Below are positions 18,216 through 27,666 of a stretch of DNA of 64,000 bases, in pieces. The DNA lies in contig NZ_ATSX01000001.1 in the NCBI RefSeq assembly GCF_000527695.1, positions 1,483,574 through 1,547,573 of the forward strand, written 5' to 3'. Both the position numbers and the translations under genes were made by a program. How positions within the stretch are numbered: the stretch's first letter is position 1; the number at the start of each line of letters is the position of its first letter. Below the pieces are notes generated by a model. The model made no database searches. It saw nothing but the letters and a program-made list of their open reading frames with translations, and was not told where the DNA came from. The stretch is from Commensalibacter papalotli (ex Servin-Garciduenas et al. 2014). Lineage in GTDB: Bacteria > Pseudomonadota > Alphaproteobacteria > Acetobacterales > Acetobacteraceae.

Positions 18216-19361
18216 ATGCAGCATTACAGCATCGCAAAAATAGAAGATTTGTTCGTTAAAATTGAGCAAGAAGACCTTTTAAATAAAGAGGGATATGCCG
18301 AGATCATGATGCAAGGAGAAGCTTTGCTTCCTGATCTTCATTATGCTTATGGAACGCGTGAGCAAATTCCTATACAACGGCCAATTGGAATGCCTGCACA
18401 ATCTCCAGGAATTCCCAAATCAATTACTTATCCATCTATGACGATTACCCACATTAAAAATGCTATTCTTTTACCAGGTGGTATTATCATTGCTCAAAAC
18501 AAAATTCTTATAGATAGTTTCGCTTCAAATTGGGATACGACTTATCACAACTTTCTTAAAAAAATAAATAATACCTGTTGGGGCGTAGAGAATGCTTCAC
18601 CCAATAAAACCATTCAACATCCAGTATTCTTTTGTGACTATCAACACTCAAACTTCTATGGGCATTTTATGTTGGATAGCTTAACGAGATTATGGGGATT
18701 ATTTTATCTCAAGAATTTTTATAATTTAAATAACATTCATATATTTCAAACGTTTAATAACCAATATATCAAAGAGTATTTAAATCTATATAATATTAAT
18801 GATCAAGAAATACACACTTTAGCAGAACCTTTATTAGTTGAAGATCTATACGTAGCAACAAAATCCTTGCAAATCCAAGAATATTGCTCTCCAGCTCTTC
18901 CATTGTGTTGGAATACACTTAAACGACCAACCGCAAATAATCACAAAGCTCGATTATATATATCTCGTAGAACTCAAGAAAAAAGACGCTTACAAGAAGA
19001 AGATAAAATCGAAGAATTCTTTGCTGCACATAATTATATTATTATTTATCCTGAAACTTTAAGTGTATCACAGCAAATTATTTTATTTAGTAATGCCAGT
19101 CATATTATTGGAACATCTGGAACAAATATGTTTGGAATTGCTTTTTCCCCACCAGATTGCAAAATTATGATTTTGGCTTCTGAGGTTTTTGTGCATTACA
19201 GTGAATTTTTTCTAAGATATGGTTATGTTGAAAAAATAATTTTATTAACTGGAAAAAGTGAAGCACATACAAATCCCGACTATGCTGGAAATATTAATGC
19301 CCCTTGGTCAATAGATTTTGAGAAACTCAAAGAAATGTCTTTGACCTTTAATTTTTTATAA
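18216..19361 (+). CDS. GT61-family (DUF563) glycosyltransferase
   Basis: A 381-residue protein with the GT61/DUF563 layout: FFCDYQHSNFYGHFMLDSLT (conserved His and Asp region) in the middle, LYISRRTQEKRR, and the C-terminal ASHIIGTSGTNMFGIAFSPP. These enzymes transfer pentoses or hexoses in capsule, LPS or glycan synthesis; the substrate is not predictable. No membrane span is obvious. It opens the accessory block inserted after maf and has more A+T-rich codons than the his/mur genes. Confidence 0.75.
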   Translation: MQHYSIAKIEDLFVKIEQEDLLNKEGYAEIMMQGEALLPDLHYAYGTREQIPIQRPIGMPAQSPGIPKSITYPSMTITHIKNAILLPGGIIIAQNKILIDSFASNWDTTYHNFLKKINNTCWGVENASPNKTIQHPVFFCDYQHSNFYGHFMLDSLTRLWGLFYLKNFYNLNNIHIFQTFNNQYIKEYLNLYNINDQEIHTLAEPLLVEDLYVATKSLQIQEYCSPALPLCWNTLKRPTANNHKARLYISRRTQEKRRLQEEDKIEEFFAAHNYIIIYPETLSVSQQIILFSNASHIIGTSGTNMFGIAFSPPDCKIMILASEVFVHYSEFFLRYGYVEKIILLTGKSEAHTNPDYAGNINAPWSIDFEKLKEMSLTFNFL

Positions 19362-19628
19362 AAGCATAAAATATTAATTTTATTCAATATATCAATAAGT
19401 TATACATATTTAATGTATAAGATGAAAATAACTCATAGAATTTTCGGTATATTTTCTAAAAATCATCTTGTGCGTGCTTTAGCAACAGAAAAAAACAAGC
19501 GTTAAATCAAATCCATGATACTTACATTATCCTGAAATATTGTAGATTAATTAATGTGATATATTTCTTTTATCATCAAAAATATATTTATAATGTAAAC
19601 CTTTTTATAATAAAAGAAAGATTTACAG

Positions 19629-19955
19629 ATGAATATAAATGAATTTATTGCATATTGCCAAGAAGGCCATTCTATATCGCCTGAACAGCCTGAACTCTTA
19701 AACTTATTGCATCAATGTCATTGTAACACACAAAGATTTACGATGACACTCAATAATAATTTTCATACGCAGGATGAAATAGTTGATCTTTTCAGCCAAT
19801 TAACAGGGAAACTCGTTGACCCTTATTTTGTCTGTTCCCCCCCCCCTTTTTTTATACAGATTTTGGTAAAAACATTCATATTGGAAAGAATGTATTTTTT
19901 ATACAGGCTGTTCATTCCAAGATTGTGGCGGTATTTTTATTACTGCGCCAATATT
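19629..19955 (+). pseudogene. Sugar O-acetyltransferase (LacA/Maa/NodL type), frameshifted and truncated
   Basis: The N-terminal part (LLNLLHQCHCNTQRFTMTLN ... EIVDLFSQLTGKLVDPYFVC) matches the Maa/NodL acetyltransferase head. At a C10T7 tract (19837-19853) the frame shifts: the next expected residues PPF.YTDFGKNIHIGKN are read in a different frame. A second shift near 19900 leads to TGCSFQDCGGIFITAP, again the left-handed beta-helix core in another frame. The sequence then runs into the adhesin remnant read from the opposite strand, so the C-terminal two-fifths is lost. A dead gene; the C tract could be an old slip site or a sequencing artefact. Confidence 0.7.
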
Positions 19956-20890
19956 GCCTCCACCCGTTAAGGTAGTCGTACCGGATATATGCACATCCAA
20001 TCCCTCTTTGTCCGCATGTAGTCCAGACATAGTTTCCCCAGTGAATTAATAATCATTATGAATACCTTTATAACCAATATTAGGTTGTACATTCGTATAA
20101 TTACCCCCATGTGCTTAATCCACCACTGACCGTTGTGCTGTCGTATTTCGATGTGTTTTGGGGAGATGTATAATCAAATTCCCCGTATTAATCGTTATAG
20201 ATCCATCACTGATCGTGCCATCCGCTGTTTTATTGGTAATTTGCGCACCATTAAGGCTCAAGCTGCCTGTAACGCTGGCCTGTGGCGTTCCTTTATCCCA
20301 ATAGACGCACTGGCACCCACACCAAAGTTATTATTTGAGGATATTGTTTTATAACCAGCATTAAAGATGACATCATTGCCACTGATATTGCTGCCCTTTG
20401 CATTAATATCATTCTTAGCAGTAATATTAACTTTCTCCCCAGCCTGAACCGTTGATCCAACATCTGTCATGGTTTCCTTGATTGTATGAGATTTGCTGGA
20501 AGAATGTCCAACCGTTACTGAAACTCCAAATAAATTACTATTTACATTTGTTAAAGAACCTTGACCTAATACTCCTGCCTCTCCTAAGCCTGTTTGAGGT
20601 AATGGTAGAGCCAACCTTAATGGTATAACCACTTTTATTTTCAAATGAGCTAGAGTTGAAGGAACCTGATTTATGCCCTTTAATATTACTAAAGCCACTA
20701 TTGGCAACGCTGTTCAGACCAACATTCACCGCAGACGACAACGCAACATTCCCACTATGATTTAATGTGTTACCAAAAAGGCTGACATCCCCGATCGTCG
20801 AATGAAAAGACGCATCCTTTCCCATTAATATGCTAGCCAAAGCCCCATGCCACCAACGATGCCATCGCGATTATACTTGATCCTAACTTA
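19950..20890 (-). pseudogene. Filamentous haemagglutinin / CdiA-type TpsA fragment
   Basis: Read on the minus strand, fragments in at least two frames carry haemagglutinin-repeat sequence: GKDASFHSTIGDVSLFGNTL, then GSTVQAGEKVNITAKNDINA and KGSNISGNDVIFNAGYKTI, then FGVGASASIG, and further on LDVHISGTTTLTGGGNI. Multiple frameshifts and stops break it. No N-terminal TPS domain or C-terminal toxin is attached, so this is an internal piece of a large two-partner-secretion exoprotein. Its left end abuts the acetyltransferase remnant. Confidence 0.7.
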
Positions 20891-20942
20891 TCCAGATCGG
20901 TTGGATCATCATATTTTGACTTTTCGTTTGTAATTTTTAGAT

Positions 20943-20975
20943 ATAAAAAAACGGGAAAGTTACTTCCCGTTTCAA
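20943..20975 (-). terminator. Intrinsic terminator after broken lipoprotein gene
   Basis: Stem AAACGGGAA / TTCCCGTTT (20949-20957 with 20964-20972). Read on the minus strand it is followed by a TTTTTTT run, and it begins 8 bases after the end of the first lipoprotein remnant. It fits that gene's terminator and has outlasted the gene. Confidence 0.75.
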
Positions 20976-20979
20976 ATAG

Positions 20980-21752
20980 TTATTGATTATCATTTGGGGC
21001 GTCTGTGACTTTGGTTGCTTCTGCATGGGTTTGACTAATCTGAAACACTCATTTTTTACCAAGTAAAGTTGGGTATTGATATAATACCGAATATACTAAA
21101 TGACGTCCTATATAAGCTGGATCACGTGCATGCGTGTCCATCGTGCAATACCCCTCAAAGACCGTTTCATAAGTAGATGGATTGTCTTATGAATAAATAC
21201 ATAATTTTGCTGTTAAAAAAGAATTATTACAGATAAAAAGGGGATTATTGTTGCCAATAGGTCTGACGATTTTTATTTTATAATAGATGAGATTCATGGT
21301 CACGGTTTCCCCTTTGGTATCCCAGATAGTGGGTTCTCCAGTGCTGGGATTAGTCGGCGTTGGCACTTACCATGTATAGGTTTTATCATACGTCTTTAAT
21401 ATACCAGAATCCACCATGATAATTATATTGGAATGTGCTTCTGCACCACCATTAACACCAGTACCAACCAATTTATATCCTTGAGCGGTTAAAAATCATC
21501 TCTCTTAACTTTTGCAAAAATAGTATAATATGCGGATTTTCATCCTTTTAACCAATCAGATTTATTACCACATGCTTTAGCAACATATTGAGTAATTTTT
21601 TCTGGCACGATCACACGAATGGTATCATCAGTTTTAGAAAGTGGTTTTGCACTATCTAATTTATTATCGATGGGAATGTAAAATACATCAGGATCACAAG
21701 CGGTAAGTGTTAAACAAAAACTCAATACAATAATAAATTAATAGATTTTCAT
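20980..21752 (-). pseudogene. Lipoprotein gene, copy 1, broken
   Basis: Minus-strand remnant of a roughly 255-codon lipoprotein. The ATG at 21752 opens a signal peptide with lipobox LTAC (codons 16-19, then DPD) but codon 5 is TAA. Downstream pieces in several frames read TDDTIRVIVPEKITQYVAKA, then TIWDTKGETVTMNLIYYKIK followed by IVRPIGNNNPLF, then DTHARDPAYIGRHLVYSVLY and VFQISQTHAEATKVTDAPND before a stop at 20980. At least five stops or frameshifts are visible. It is homologous to copy 2 just upstream; family unknown. Confidence 0.6.
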
Positions 21753-21755
21753 TTT

Positions 21756-21893
21756 TAAACCCTGTTTGTGCTGGAGTAGTTTTACTTAGTGCAGCCTTTG
21801 CATCTTCTTTTTTTTTGGCAAGAGATTTCATGGTTAAGCCTGTCAGATCACCTGTAGCAGTATCAATGACAATATTGCCCCCTGTTAATATAC
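21756..21893 (-). other. Coding-like fragment between the two lipoprotein remnants
   Basis: An open minus-strand stretch reading GILTGGNIVIDTATGDLTGL, then TMKSLAKKKEDAKAALSKTT, and running over the start of copy 1. It has no start codon of its own and an in-frame stop just upstream. It resembles the end of a larger exported or adhesin-type protein, but I cannot assign a family. Confidence 0.3.
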
Positions 21894-21951
21894 CAACCTG
21901 TTAAATACCCTCACAAGAACTTAGGAGAATGTTTTTATGTAGAAATGGTAT

Positions 21952-22447
21952 TTAGGAACCTTTTTTAGGGGAATTGGGTTCGATGCGGACAACTTCGGGG
22001 TGTGGTTGACTGTAAAGGAAGACTTTGTGTTGTCCCATCATATTGGGGTAATCATGCCAAACCGCCGTCGTAATGTGGTCTAAAATGTAAGACGGAGAAT
22101 TGGCATCTGTACTCATTGATCATGATCCTTGAAATATCAGTTCATAATTATCAGGATGCTCGGGGCAATACAAAAACCCGTACTAAAATTATTATCAGTC
22201 ATACATTTGAATAAAGGATTATTTTTTCCATTGGGTCTAACCAAGGTGACTTTATAATCAATATGTTTCATCGTATAGGGCTCTGCCTTGGTATCCCACG
22301 CTCTTGGGTTGCCCATACTGTCGGTATAGCTGGGCTCTGTCCATGTCCGTATCACATATTGATTGACACATAATATTCACTTGGACTACAAGCCGTTAAT
22401 GCTGAACATAACCCTAATTAGATAATAAATTTATTTTGTAGGTACAT
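21952..22447 (-). pseudogene. Lipoprotein gene, copy 2, broken
   Basis: The ATG at 22447 has a near-perfect AGGAGG 7 bases upstream. It opens a signal peptide with lipobox LTAC (then SPSEYYV), interrupted by an in-frame stop after nine codons and a frameshift beyond the lipobox. The body reads GNPRAWDTKAEPYTMKHIDY, then KVTLVRPNGKNNPLFKC, matching copy 1 almost position by position, and after another frameshift DANSPSYILDHITTAVWHDY and VFLYSQPHPEVVRIEP. Compared with copy 1 it lacks about 90 codons after the lipobox. Confidence 0.6.
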
Positions 22448-22489
22448 TTGGTCCTCCTAGTTTTAGTTGCTTATCTTTCGATTTTGTAT

Positions 22490-22825
22490 CTATTTTTGAT
22501 CTTTTGGTTTGTCTATTTTGGGTGCTACTTTTAAAGAGATTATTCCTCCAGCTGTTGCATATAAACCAACAATACCAGCAATCGCACCAAACCCACCAAC
22601 AATTACATCATGCGTAATCCTAGAAACGACCTTGTTTATATACGTTATCTTATCGTAATTTTATTTAGTATCGCTTTTTTGTTCTACTTGCGAAGAGTTA
22701 TCTGATGGTGTTAATTTACCACCTTGTTCAATATTTTCCTTACTTCAATCATTCGCATCATCTTTGTTTTTAGGATCTTGAGGATTTTTTTGAACTGCTT
22801 GATATGTGGTCGGTCGAATATGATC
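22490..22825 (-). pseudogene. Decayed minus-strand coding fragment, unknown family
   Basis: A continuous minus-strand frame with two internal stops reads IRPTTYQAVQKNPQDPKNKD, GGKLTPSDNSSQVEQKS, YDKITYINKVVSRITHD and a hydrophobic VIVGGFGAIAGIVGLYATAG, then a Lys-rich end KVAPKIDKPKDQK. The proline/lysine-rich tail and hydrophobic stretch suggest an exoprotein C-terminus or small membrane protein; no match is recognised. It ends 43 bases before lipoprotein copy 2 and meets the transporter remnant at about 22.8 kb. Confidence 0.4.
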
Positions 22826-23778
22826 ATTCTTTAAACGGACGTCCAAGCGATGGACATAACTCATTCTTTACTGCCGAAGGATCTATTCCACTAGGTCCAT
22901 AGACATTCTTTGGGGGATGGTATCGCTATGATGATGTTTACAACTTAAATTATGATTGGCAAGGCAAAGCACGCTTTGATTTTACGCAAAAAAATTTCCA
23001 TATTGGTGCCTCGCGCGTTGTTGCACGGAACTCCATTGGGATCACGACTTTACAAGCCACGTATGAGTTGAAATCATTTAATAGTTATCTTAACTATTCT
23101 CGTATTGATGCACAAAGTGCAACTCTTTCCTCTTTGAATTTCAATGCTAGTGAATCTATGCGCGTTTAAAGTGGAGTTTGGTATGTCAGTCTTGGTAAGA
23201 AAGTAGGTTTGGTGGTGCAATGGGCACCAAAACATGGATGGGAGAGATTACAGCGCCTAATAATCAGCATACCCAATATGTTAAACCAACCCTAGATATT
23301 GATGAGTATAAGCCCATTATCCAAGGTTTAATGTGGCATACTTCTATTCATGGGGAATATGCCAGTAAAAATCAATATGCCAATGAACAGTTACAAATCG
23401 GTGGTCCTTATACGGTTCGTGGATATTTAAAACAAACCATGTTAGGCAATGCAGGGATTTATATGCGCAATGATCTTGCGTGGATTTTACCTACTCAAGC
23501 CATGAAATGTGATGGTTACCAATTTTTCTGTGAAGCCCTTCCTTATTCAAGGCACTGAACTATACGGTATATTTGACGTAGGGATGACCAGAGGTGTGTT
23601 TACTTATGCCAATATGCCAAAAACAGAAAAAGGCGGAAATCTTGTTGGCGCTGGATTGGATATCAGAAAAACCACAGGAACACTCTTCTGGAATGCCTCC
23701 GCAACCCACACCCTTACAACCGCAGGGCTTCCTCCAGAAAGATGGATTGCTATGTTCAGTGTCGGCATCAGATTATAA
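22800..23778 (+). pseudogene. TpsB (FhaC/ShlB-type) outer-membrane transporter, broken C-terminal part
   Basis: The C-terminal beta-barrel of a two-partner-secretion transporter in pieces: WSVEYDHSLNGRPSDGHNSF, then GASRVVARNSIGITTLQATY and YELKSFNSYLNYSRIDAQS, then the diagnostic LQIGGPYTVRGYLKQTMLGN and AGIYMRNDLAWILP (conserved VRGY motif), then GIFDVGMTRGVF and a C-terminal FSVGIRL. In-frame stops at 22900 and 23167 and frameshifts near 23210 and 23530 break it. The POTRA and N-terminal half are missing. It is oriented away from the exoprotein fragment. Confidence 0.8.
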
Positions 23779-23931
23779 TACTATCAAACTTATCCACAAT
23801 TTTGTGGGTAAGTCTGAGAGCAGATAATGTATTAATTATATACACTCTTCTATAATCAACATTTTATTATCTTCTAAAATCCAACAATATTCCTGAATAA
23901 CTATCAGTTTATAAAAACTAATTATCGTAAA

Positions 23932-23967
23932 AAATCTGCAAACTCTTTTATTATAGCGTTTGCAGAT
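23932..23967 (-). terminator. Intrinsic terminator after Hint adhesin
   Basis: Perfect 10-base inverted repeat ATCTGCAAAC / GTTTGCAGAT (23934-23943 with 23958-23967, 14-base loop). Read on the minus strand it is followed by TTTTTTAC. It lies about 43 bases beyond the stop of the adhesin gene. Confidence 0.7.
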
Positions 23968-24009
23968 AGCAATATTCTATTTCATCTAATAATAAATTGA
24001 TATTTATTA

Positions 24010-27000
24010 TTAAGCTATTTTTCTGTTATTATTTACACTTTCAATAATATAAGAGTGATCTGATACAATTGTTAAGGTAAGTCTGGTATGTATACTACAA
24101 TGTTTTTTTATATTTAATGGTAAGAAGGCTTTTCCATTTGTCCAACGACAAGGAATGTTTTCTTTAACATCCCATCCTGACAAACAATCGGTTTTTGTGT
24201 GTGTTGTAATATCATATGTTTTACCATTTCTTTGCAAGGTAATATCTCCGACTAATACCCCTAAATAACGACGATCATCAATAAAAGATCCAATTACATC
24301 ACAAGGTCTACTGGTTCTAGACATGATCCATACACCTTGTGTATCAGCAGGAAGAGTGAACGTTAATTTGTTATTTATTTGACTTGTCTTTTGGGTAATC
24401 ACTTTACCTTTATCGGTAATTAAATATAAATCAGGGTCTTTTGTCATTATAGTTGTTTTAGTATTTAGCTGATCTTTTGAAATACGATTAAAAATATTTT
24501 GATAAATAGGTTCAACCACATCACGAGTAACAGTTAACAAAGCAGCAGCATCATCCTCCCAACTTTTAGGATGATTAAAAGAGGTATCAATCACATTCTG
24601 ATCATGATTAAATATATGACGATTACCTGTGTCTAAATAACTTTCTGTTAATACACCATCAGCTATAATGACTGAATGATTTTCAGTCTCAATGTGATAA
24701 TAATCATATTGAGTAAAAGAAGTATCGTAAAAAATCGAGTTGTCATTTACCAGCATTCTTACTGGTATAAATTTTCCATCAAAAAATAAGCAATGCTCAG
24801 GGGTTAATAATAAATCTTTGTTAGGAATATTCTCAGCCAAGGCACCTTTTAAAATTCGCACAGGATATTCAGATTCATCATAAGTAGATTTTTTCTCAAC
24901 AATCTTTTTCTTATGCCCAACCCAAGTGACAGGACGTGGATTTTTAGTTTTAGTTCGATAATCATAAGTCATTACCAAATCACCAATTGTAATGTTTTCC
25001 ACAGCACAGAACCCATCTGGTGTTTCAATCATCGTGCCCGCAAGGAAACAAACCTCAAATACGACATTTCCATTGGCATCCGAGCCCAGTTCATACCCAT
25101 AATTACCAATACCAGCAACATTTAACGTAACGGTCGATCCATCTTTTAGGTTAAATATAACATGGTCATTATCTGGGTATGTAACCCCTGTAACATCATT
25201 TTGAGTAACACCATCTAAAACAATAGTATTGGAATCTTCTGGATTATTACCAGTAAATCCAGATATAACAGTTGTTGCACTACCTGTTCCTGAAATAACA
25301 ATCCTTGCCATATCATTCGTAGAAATGAGATCTTGATAACTTCTCATTGTAGGAATACTTGCACTATTTAATAAATCAATAATTCCCCCTGCAGATGTGT
25401 TAATATAAATATATCCACCTTGTTTTAAGGTAACAACACCAGAAAGTTTACCGCCTTCACCAATAACGACACTAGCATTTGAATTAATCGTGGCATTCAA
25501 TAATACGCCATGATAGCCAATAGATAAATTACCGTTTTCTATAATGGTCGTTTGATCAATAACCCCACCTGACACAACATTAATATTGGCACCAGAGCTG
25601 ACAAAAGTCATATAGGCACTTCCATCATTAGAAATATTTAAAGTAGCCCCAGAATTAACAATTGTGCTGACAGTTAAGCCACTATTTACATTTAATATCC
25701 CGCCACTTAGAATGGTTGTGTCTGAAATATATGTATTATTGGCATTAAAGACCCCGCCATTACTAATAAATGTATTATAAACAATTGGAGTAACATTATA
25801 ATTATAATTACTAATATTAAAAATACCGCCCGAATTAATTGTAGTACTCATGATTAAAGGATTAATGGCATTATCCGCATTAATAACGTCTAAAGTACCC
25901 CCATTATTAATGGTTATAAATTCACTATCATTATGTTGAGCATTTTTAATATTCAATAAATGAAGAACTGCATTTGAATTAATTTCCACACGCCGTAAAA
26001 TCGTATTACTTGCATAAAAAGTATTTGTTGAGTTTATTTGAGCTGATCTTAGATAACCAGCAATTATATTGACAATACCATTATTAAAGATCATATTTTC
26101 AATATTAGCACTCGTTGTATTTAATACAGCACCGGAGTTAATTGTAATATTGCTAATATAAGCACCATTCTCTCTATCTTTAGTATAGATGACATTCATA
26201 GAACCATTATTTAAAATAATGTCATCCGCATATGCACTATTATATAAGTTAAAATTTCCACCGGAATTAATAGTAACATTGGAGGCACGACCATAATATA
26301 GATCAAAATGAGCACCAGTATTGATTGAAGTATTATAAACACTTGTATTTCCTCCTGATGCTGTAACATATTGTGAGGTAATATTTGTATTGTTTAACCC
26401 CCCACCCTTATAAGTTTCTTCTCCATTTACTAAAAAAAGATGTACATTAGAGTTCAACCCATTGAGTTGTGAAATTTCTCCACCATCCCAAACTCCTTGT
26501 TGCAGAATTAATGTCCCACCATTGCTGCCAAAAATCGTACCATATAAATTCGGCTTTCCACCATTATTCCAAGAACTGCTATAATTTATAATTAAAGACC
26601 CACCATTAATTATATTTTTAAATGAAGAACCATCAGTTCCAATCTTTAACGTCCCCGCGGATAAAATAGCGCCACTTAAAGTTGCTCCATTGGTAAGTTC
26701 TAATATTGCATTACTATTAAATTTATAATCTGATAATAGGTTTTGAGTTAATGAATAATTACCGTCAAATCCTAAGGTTCCACCTTTACTTCCAAAGGTA
26801 ATATTTTGAAAAACCGTGGCAGAATTATTGAATAACACCCCACCATCAATCGTAATATTACTTGCTGCCCCTCCAGCACCAATAACAAATGATCCTTGAT
26901 TAGACAAAACCATATCATGTAAAACAGCACCACTTTGTACAATAAATTTTGCTTTTGAATCTAATGTAATCAAAGAAAAATTATCTGTGCTCCAATTCGC

Positions 27001-27666
27001 ATTACTGTTTAAAGTGATTGACCCATTCTCACCAACAGAGGTTACCCCGACAGATCCTCCAGAGTAAATATTAAGGGTTCCAGAACTATATATATAATTA
27101 TTATTCGCAAAACCACCATTAGTTACACTTAGGCTTCCTCCTCCACTAATGTAGTTATGATCAGCAGAGCCTCCATTATAAATAATTAAGTCAGCAGAAG
27201 TATTGGTTGTATAACCACTAAAACCATATATAAAATTATTCTCAGCCAAAGCACCAGAGGAAACTTTTACAGTTCCACCCATACTGATGTGAGTATTATT
27301 TATAGAACCACCGTATACATTTAAATTACCTGAATTATAAATATAGTTATTGTTCGCAGAGCCACTGCTATTGACAGTTAAATTTCCACCAGCACTGATA
27401 TAGTTATTATTAACTAACCCACCACTATTAATATTCAGCAAACCTTTACTATAAATATAATTATTTTTAGCTACACCTGTATTATTAACAGTCACAGTAC
27501 CTGATGAAATATAGAGAAACTCACTCGATCCATCATTAATAATAACAGCACCTCGATTTAAAACTGTATTATAATAAGCACTACCCCCATCAGATATAGA
27601 TACTGTTTGAGAGGTTATATTACTATTTTGTAAAATTTGCCCAGAGGATACGACAAGATCAACCAT
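24010..27666 (-). CDS. Strand-loop-strand repeat adhesin with C-terminal Hint domain
   Basis: Intact 1218-residue protein. Residues 1 to about 800 are imperfect repeats of about 20 residues of the type NNNYIYSSGTLNIYSGG, as in AIDA/autotransporter passenger strand-loop-strand repeats, predicting a long beta-helix rich in Asn, Ser and Gly. From Cys873 a Hint_2 domain starts: CFLAGTMIETPDGFCAVENI, GDLVMTYDY, then LLTPEHCLFF (TxxH) and ENHSVIIADGVLTESYLDTG. About 180 further residues follow. Hint domains self-cleave at such a Cys. No N-terminal signal peptide and no C-terminal barrel are seen, so the export route is unclear. Best read as a secreted or surface adhesin. Confidence 0.82.
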   Translation of the reverse strand: MVDLVVSSGQILQNSNITSQTVSISDGGSAYYNTVLNRGAVIINDGSSEFLYISSGTVTVNNTGVAKNNYIYSKGLLNINSGGLVNNNYISAGGNLTVNSSGSANNNYIYNSGNLNVYGGSINNTHISMGGTVKVSSGALAENNFIYGFSGYTTNTSADLIIYNGGSADHNYISGGGSLSVTNGGFANNNYIYSSGTLNIYSGGSVGVTSVGENGSITLNSNANWSTDNFSLITLDSKAKFIVQSGAVLHDMVLSNQGSFVIGAGGAASNITIDGGVLFNNSATVFQNITFGSKGGTLGFDGNYSLTQNLLSDYKFNSNAILELTNGATLSGAILSAGTLKIGTDGSSFKNIINGGSLIINYSSSWNNGGKPNLYGTIFGSNGGTLILQQGVWDGGEISQLNGLNSNVHLFLVNGEETYKGGGLNNTNITSQYVTASGGNTSVYNTSINTGAHFDLYYGRASNVTINSGGNFNLYNSAYADDIILNNGSMNVIYTKDRENGAYISNITINSGAVLNTTSANIENMIFNNGIVNIIAGYLRSAQINSTNTFYASNTILRRVEINSNAVLHLLNIKNAQHNDSEFITINNGGTLDVINADNAINPLIMSTTINSGGIFNISNYNYNVTPIVYNTFISNGGVFNANNTYISDTTILSGGILNVNSGLTVSTIVNSGATLNISNDGSAYMTFVSSGANINVVSGGVIDQTTIIENGNLSIGYHGVLLNATINSNASVVIGEGGKLSGVVTLKQGGYIYINTSAGGIIDLLNSASIPTMRSYQDLISTNDMARIVISGTGSATTVISGFTGNNPEDSNTIVLDGVTQNDVTGVTYPDNDHVIFNLKDGSTVTLNVAGIGNYGYELGSDANGNVVFEVCFLAGTMIETPDGFCAVENITIGDLVMTYDYRTKTKNPRPVTWVGHKKKIVEKKSTYDESEYPVRILKGALAENIPNKDLLLTPEHCLFFDGKFIPVRMLVNDNSIFYDTSFTQYDYYHIETENHSVIIADGVLTESYLDTGNRHIFNHDQNVIDTSFNHPKSWEDDAAALLTVTRDVVEPIYQNIFNRISKDQLNTKTTIMTKDPDLYLITDKGKVITQKTSQINNKLTFTLPADTQGVWIMSRTSRPCDVIGSFIDDRRYLGVLVGDITLQRNGKTYDITTHTKTDCLSGWDVKENIPCRWTNGKAFLPLNIKKHCSIHTRLTLTIVSDHSYIIESVNNNRKIA

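Noticed and set aside
19401..19505. Thirty-codon frame in the gap after the GT61 gene
   Set aside because: No ribosome site, no family pattern, expected by chance in AT-rich DNA.
23788..23813. Hairpin ACTTATCCACA / TGTGGGTAAGT just after the dead transporter
   Set aside because: No T tract and one wobble pair; the gene is a pseudogene, so I do not list it as a terminator.
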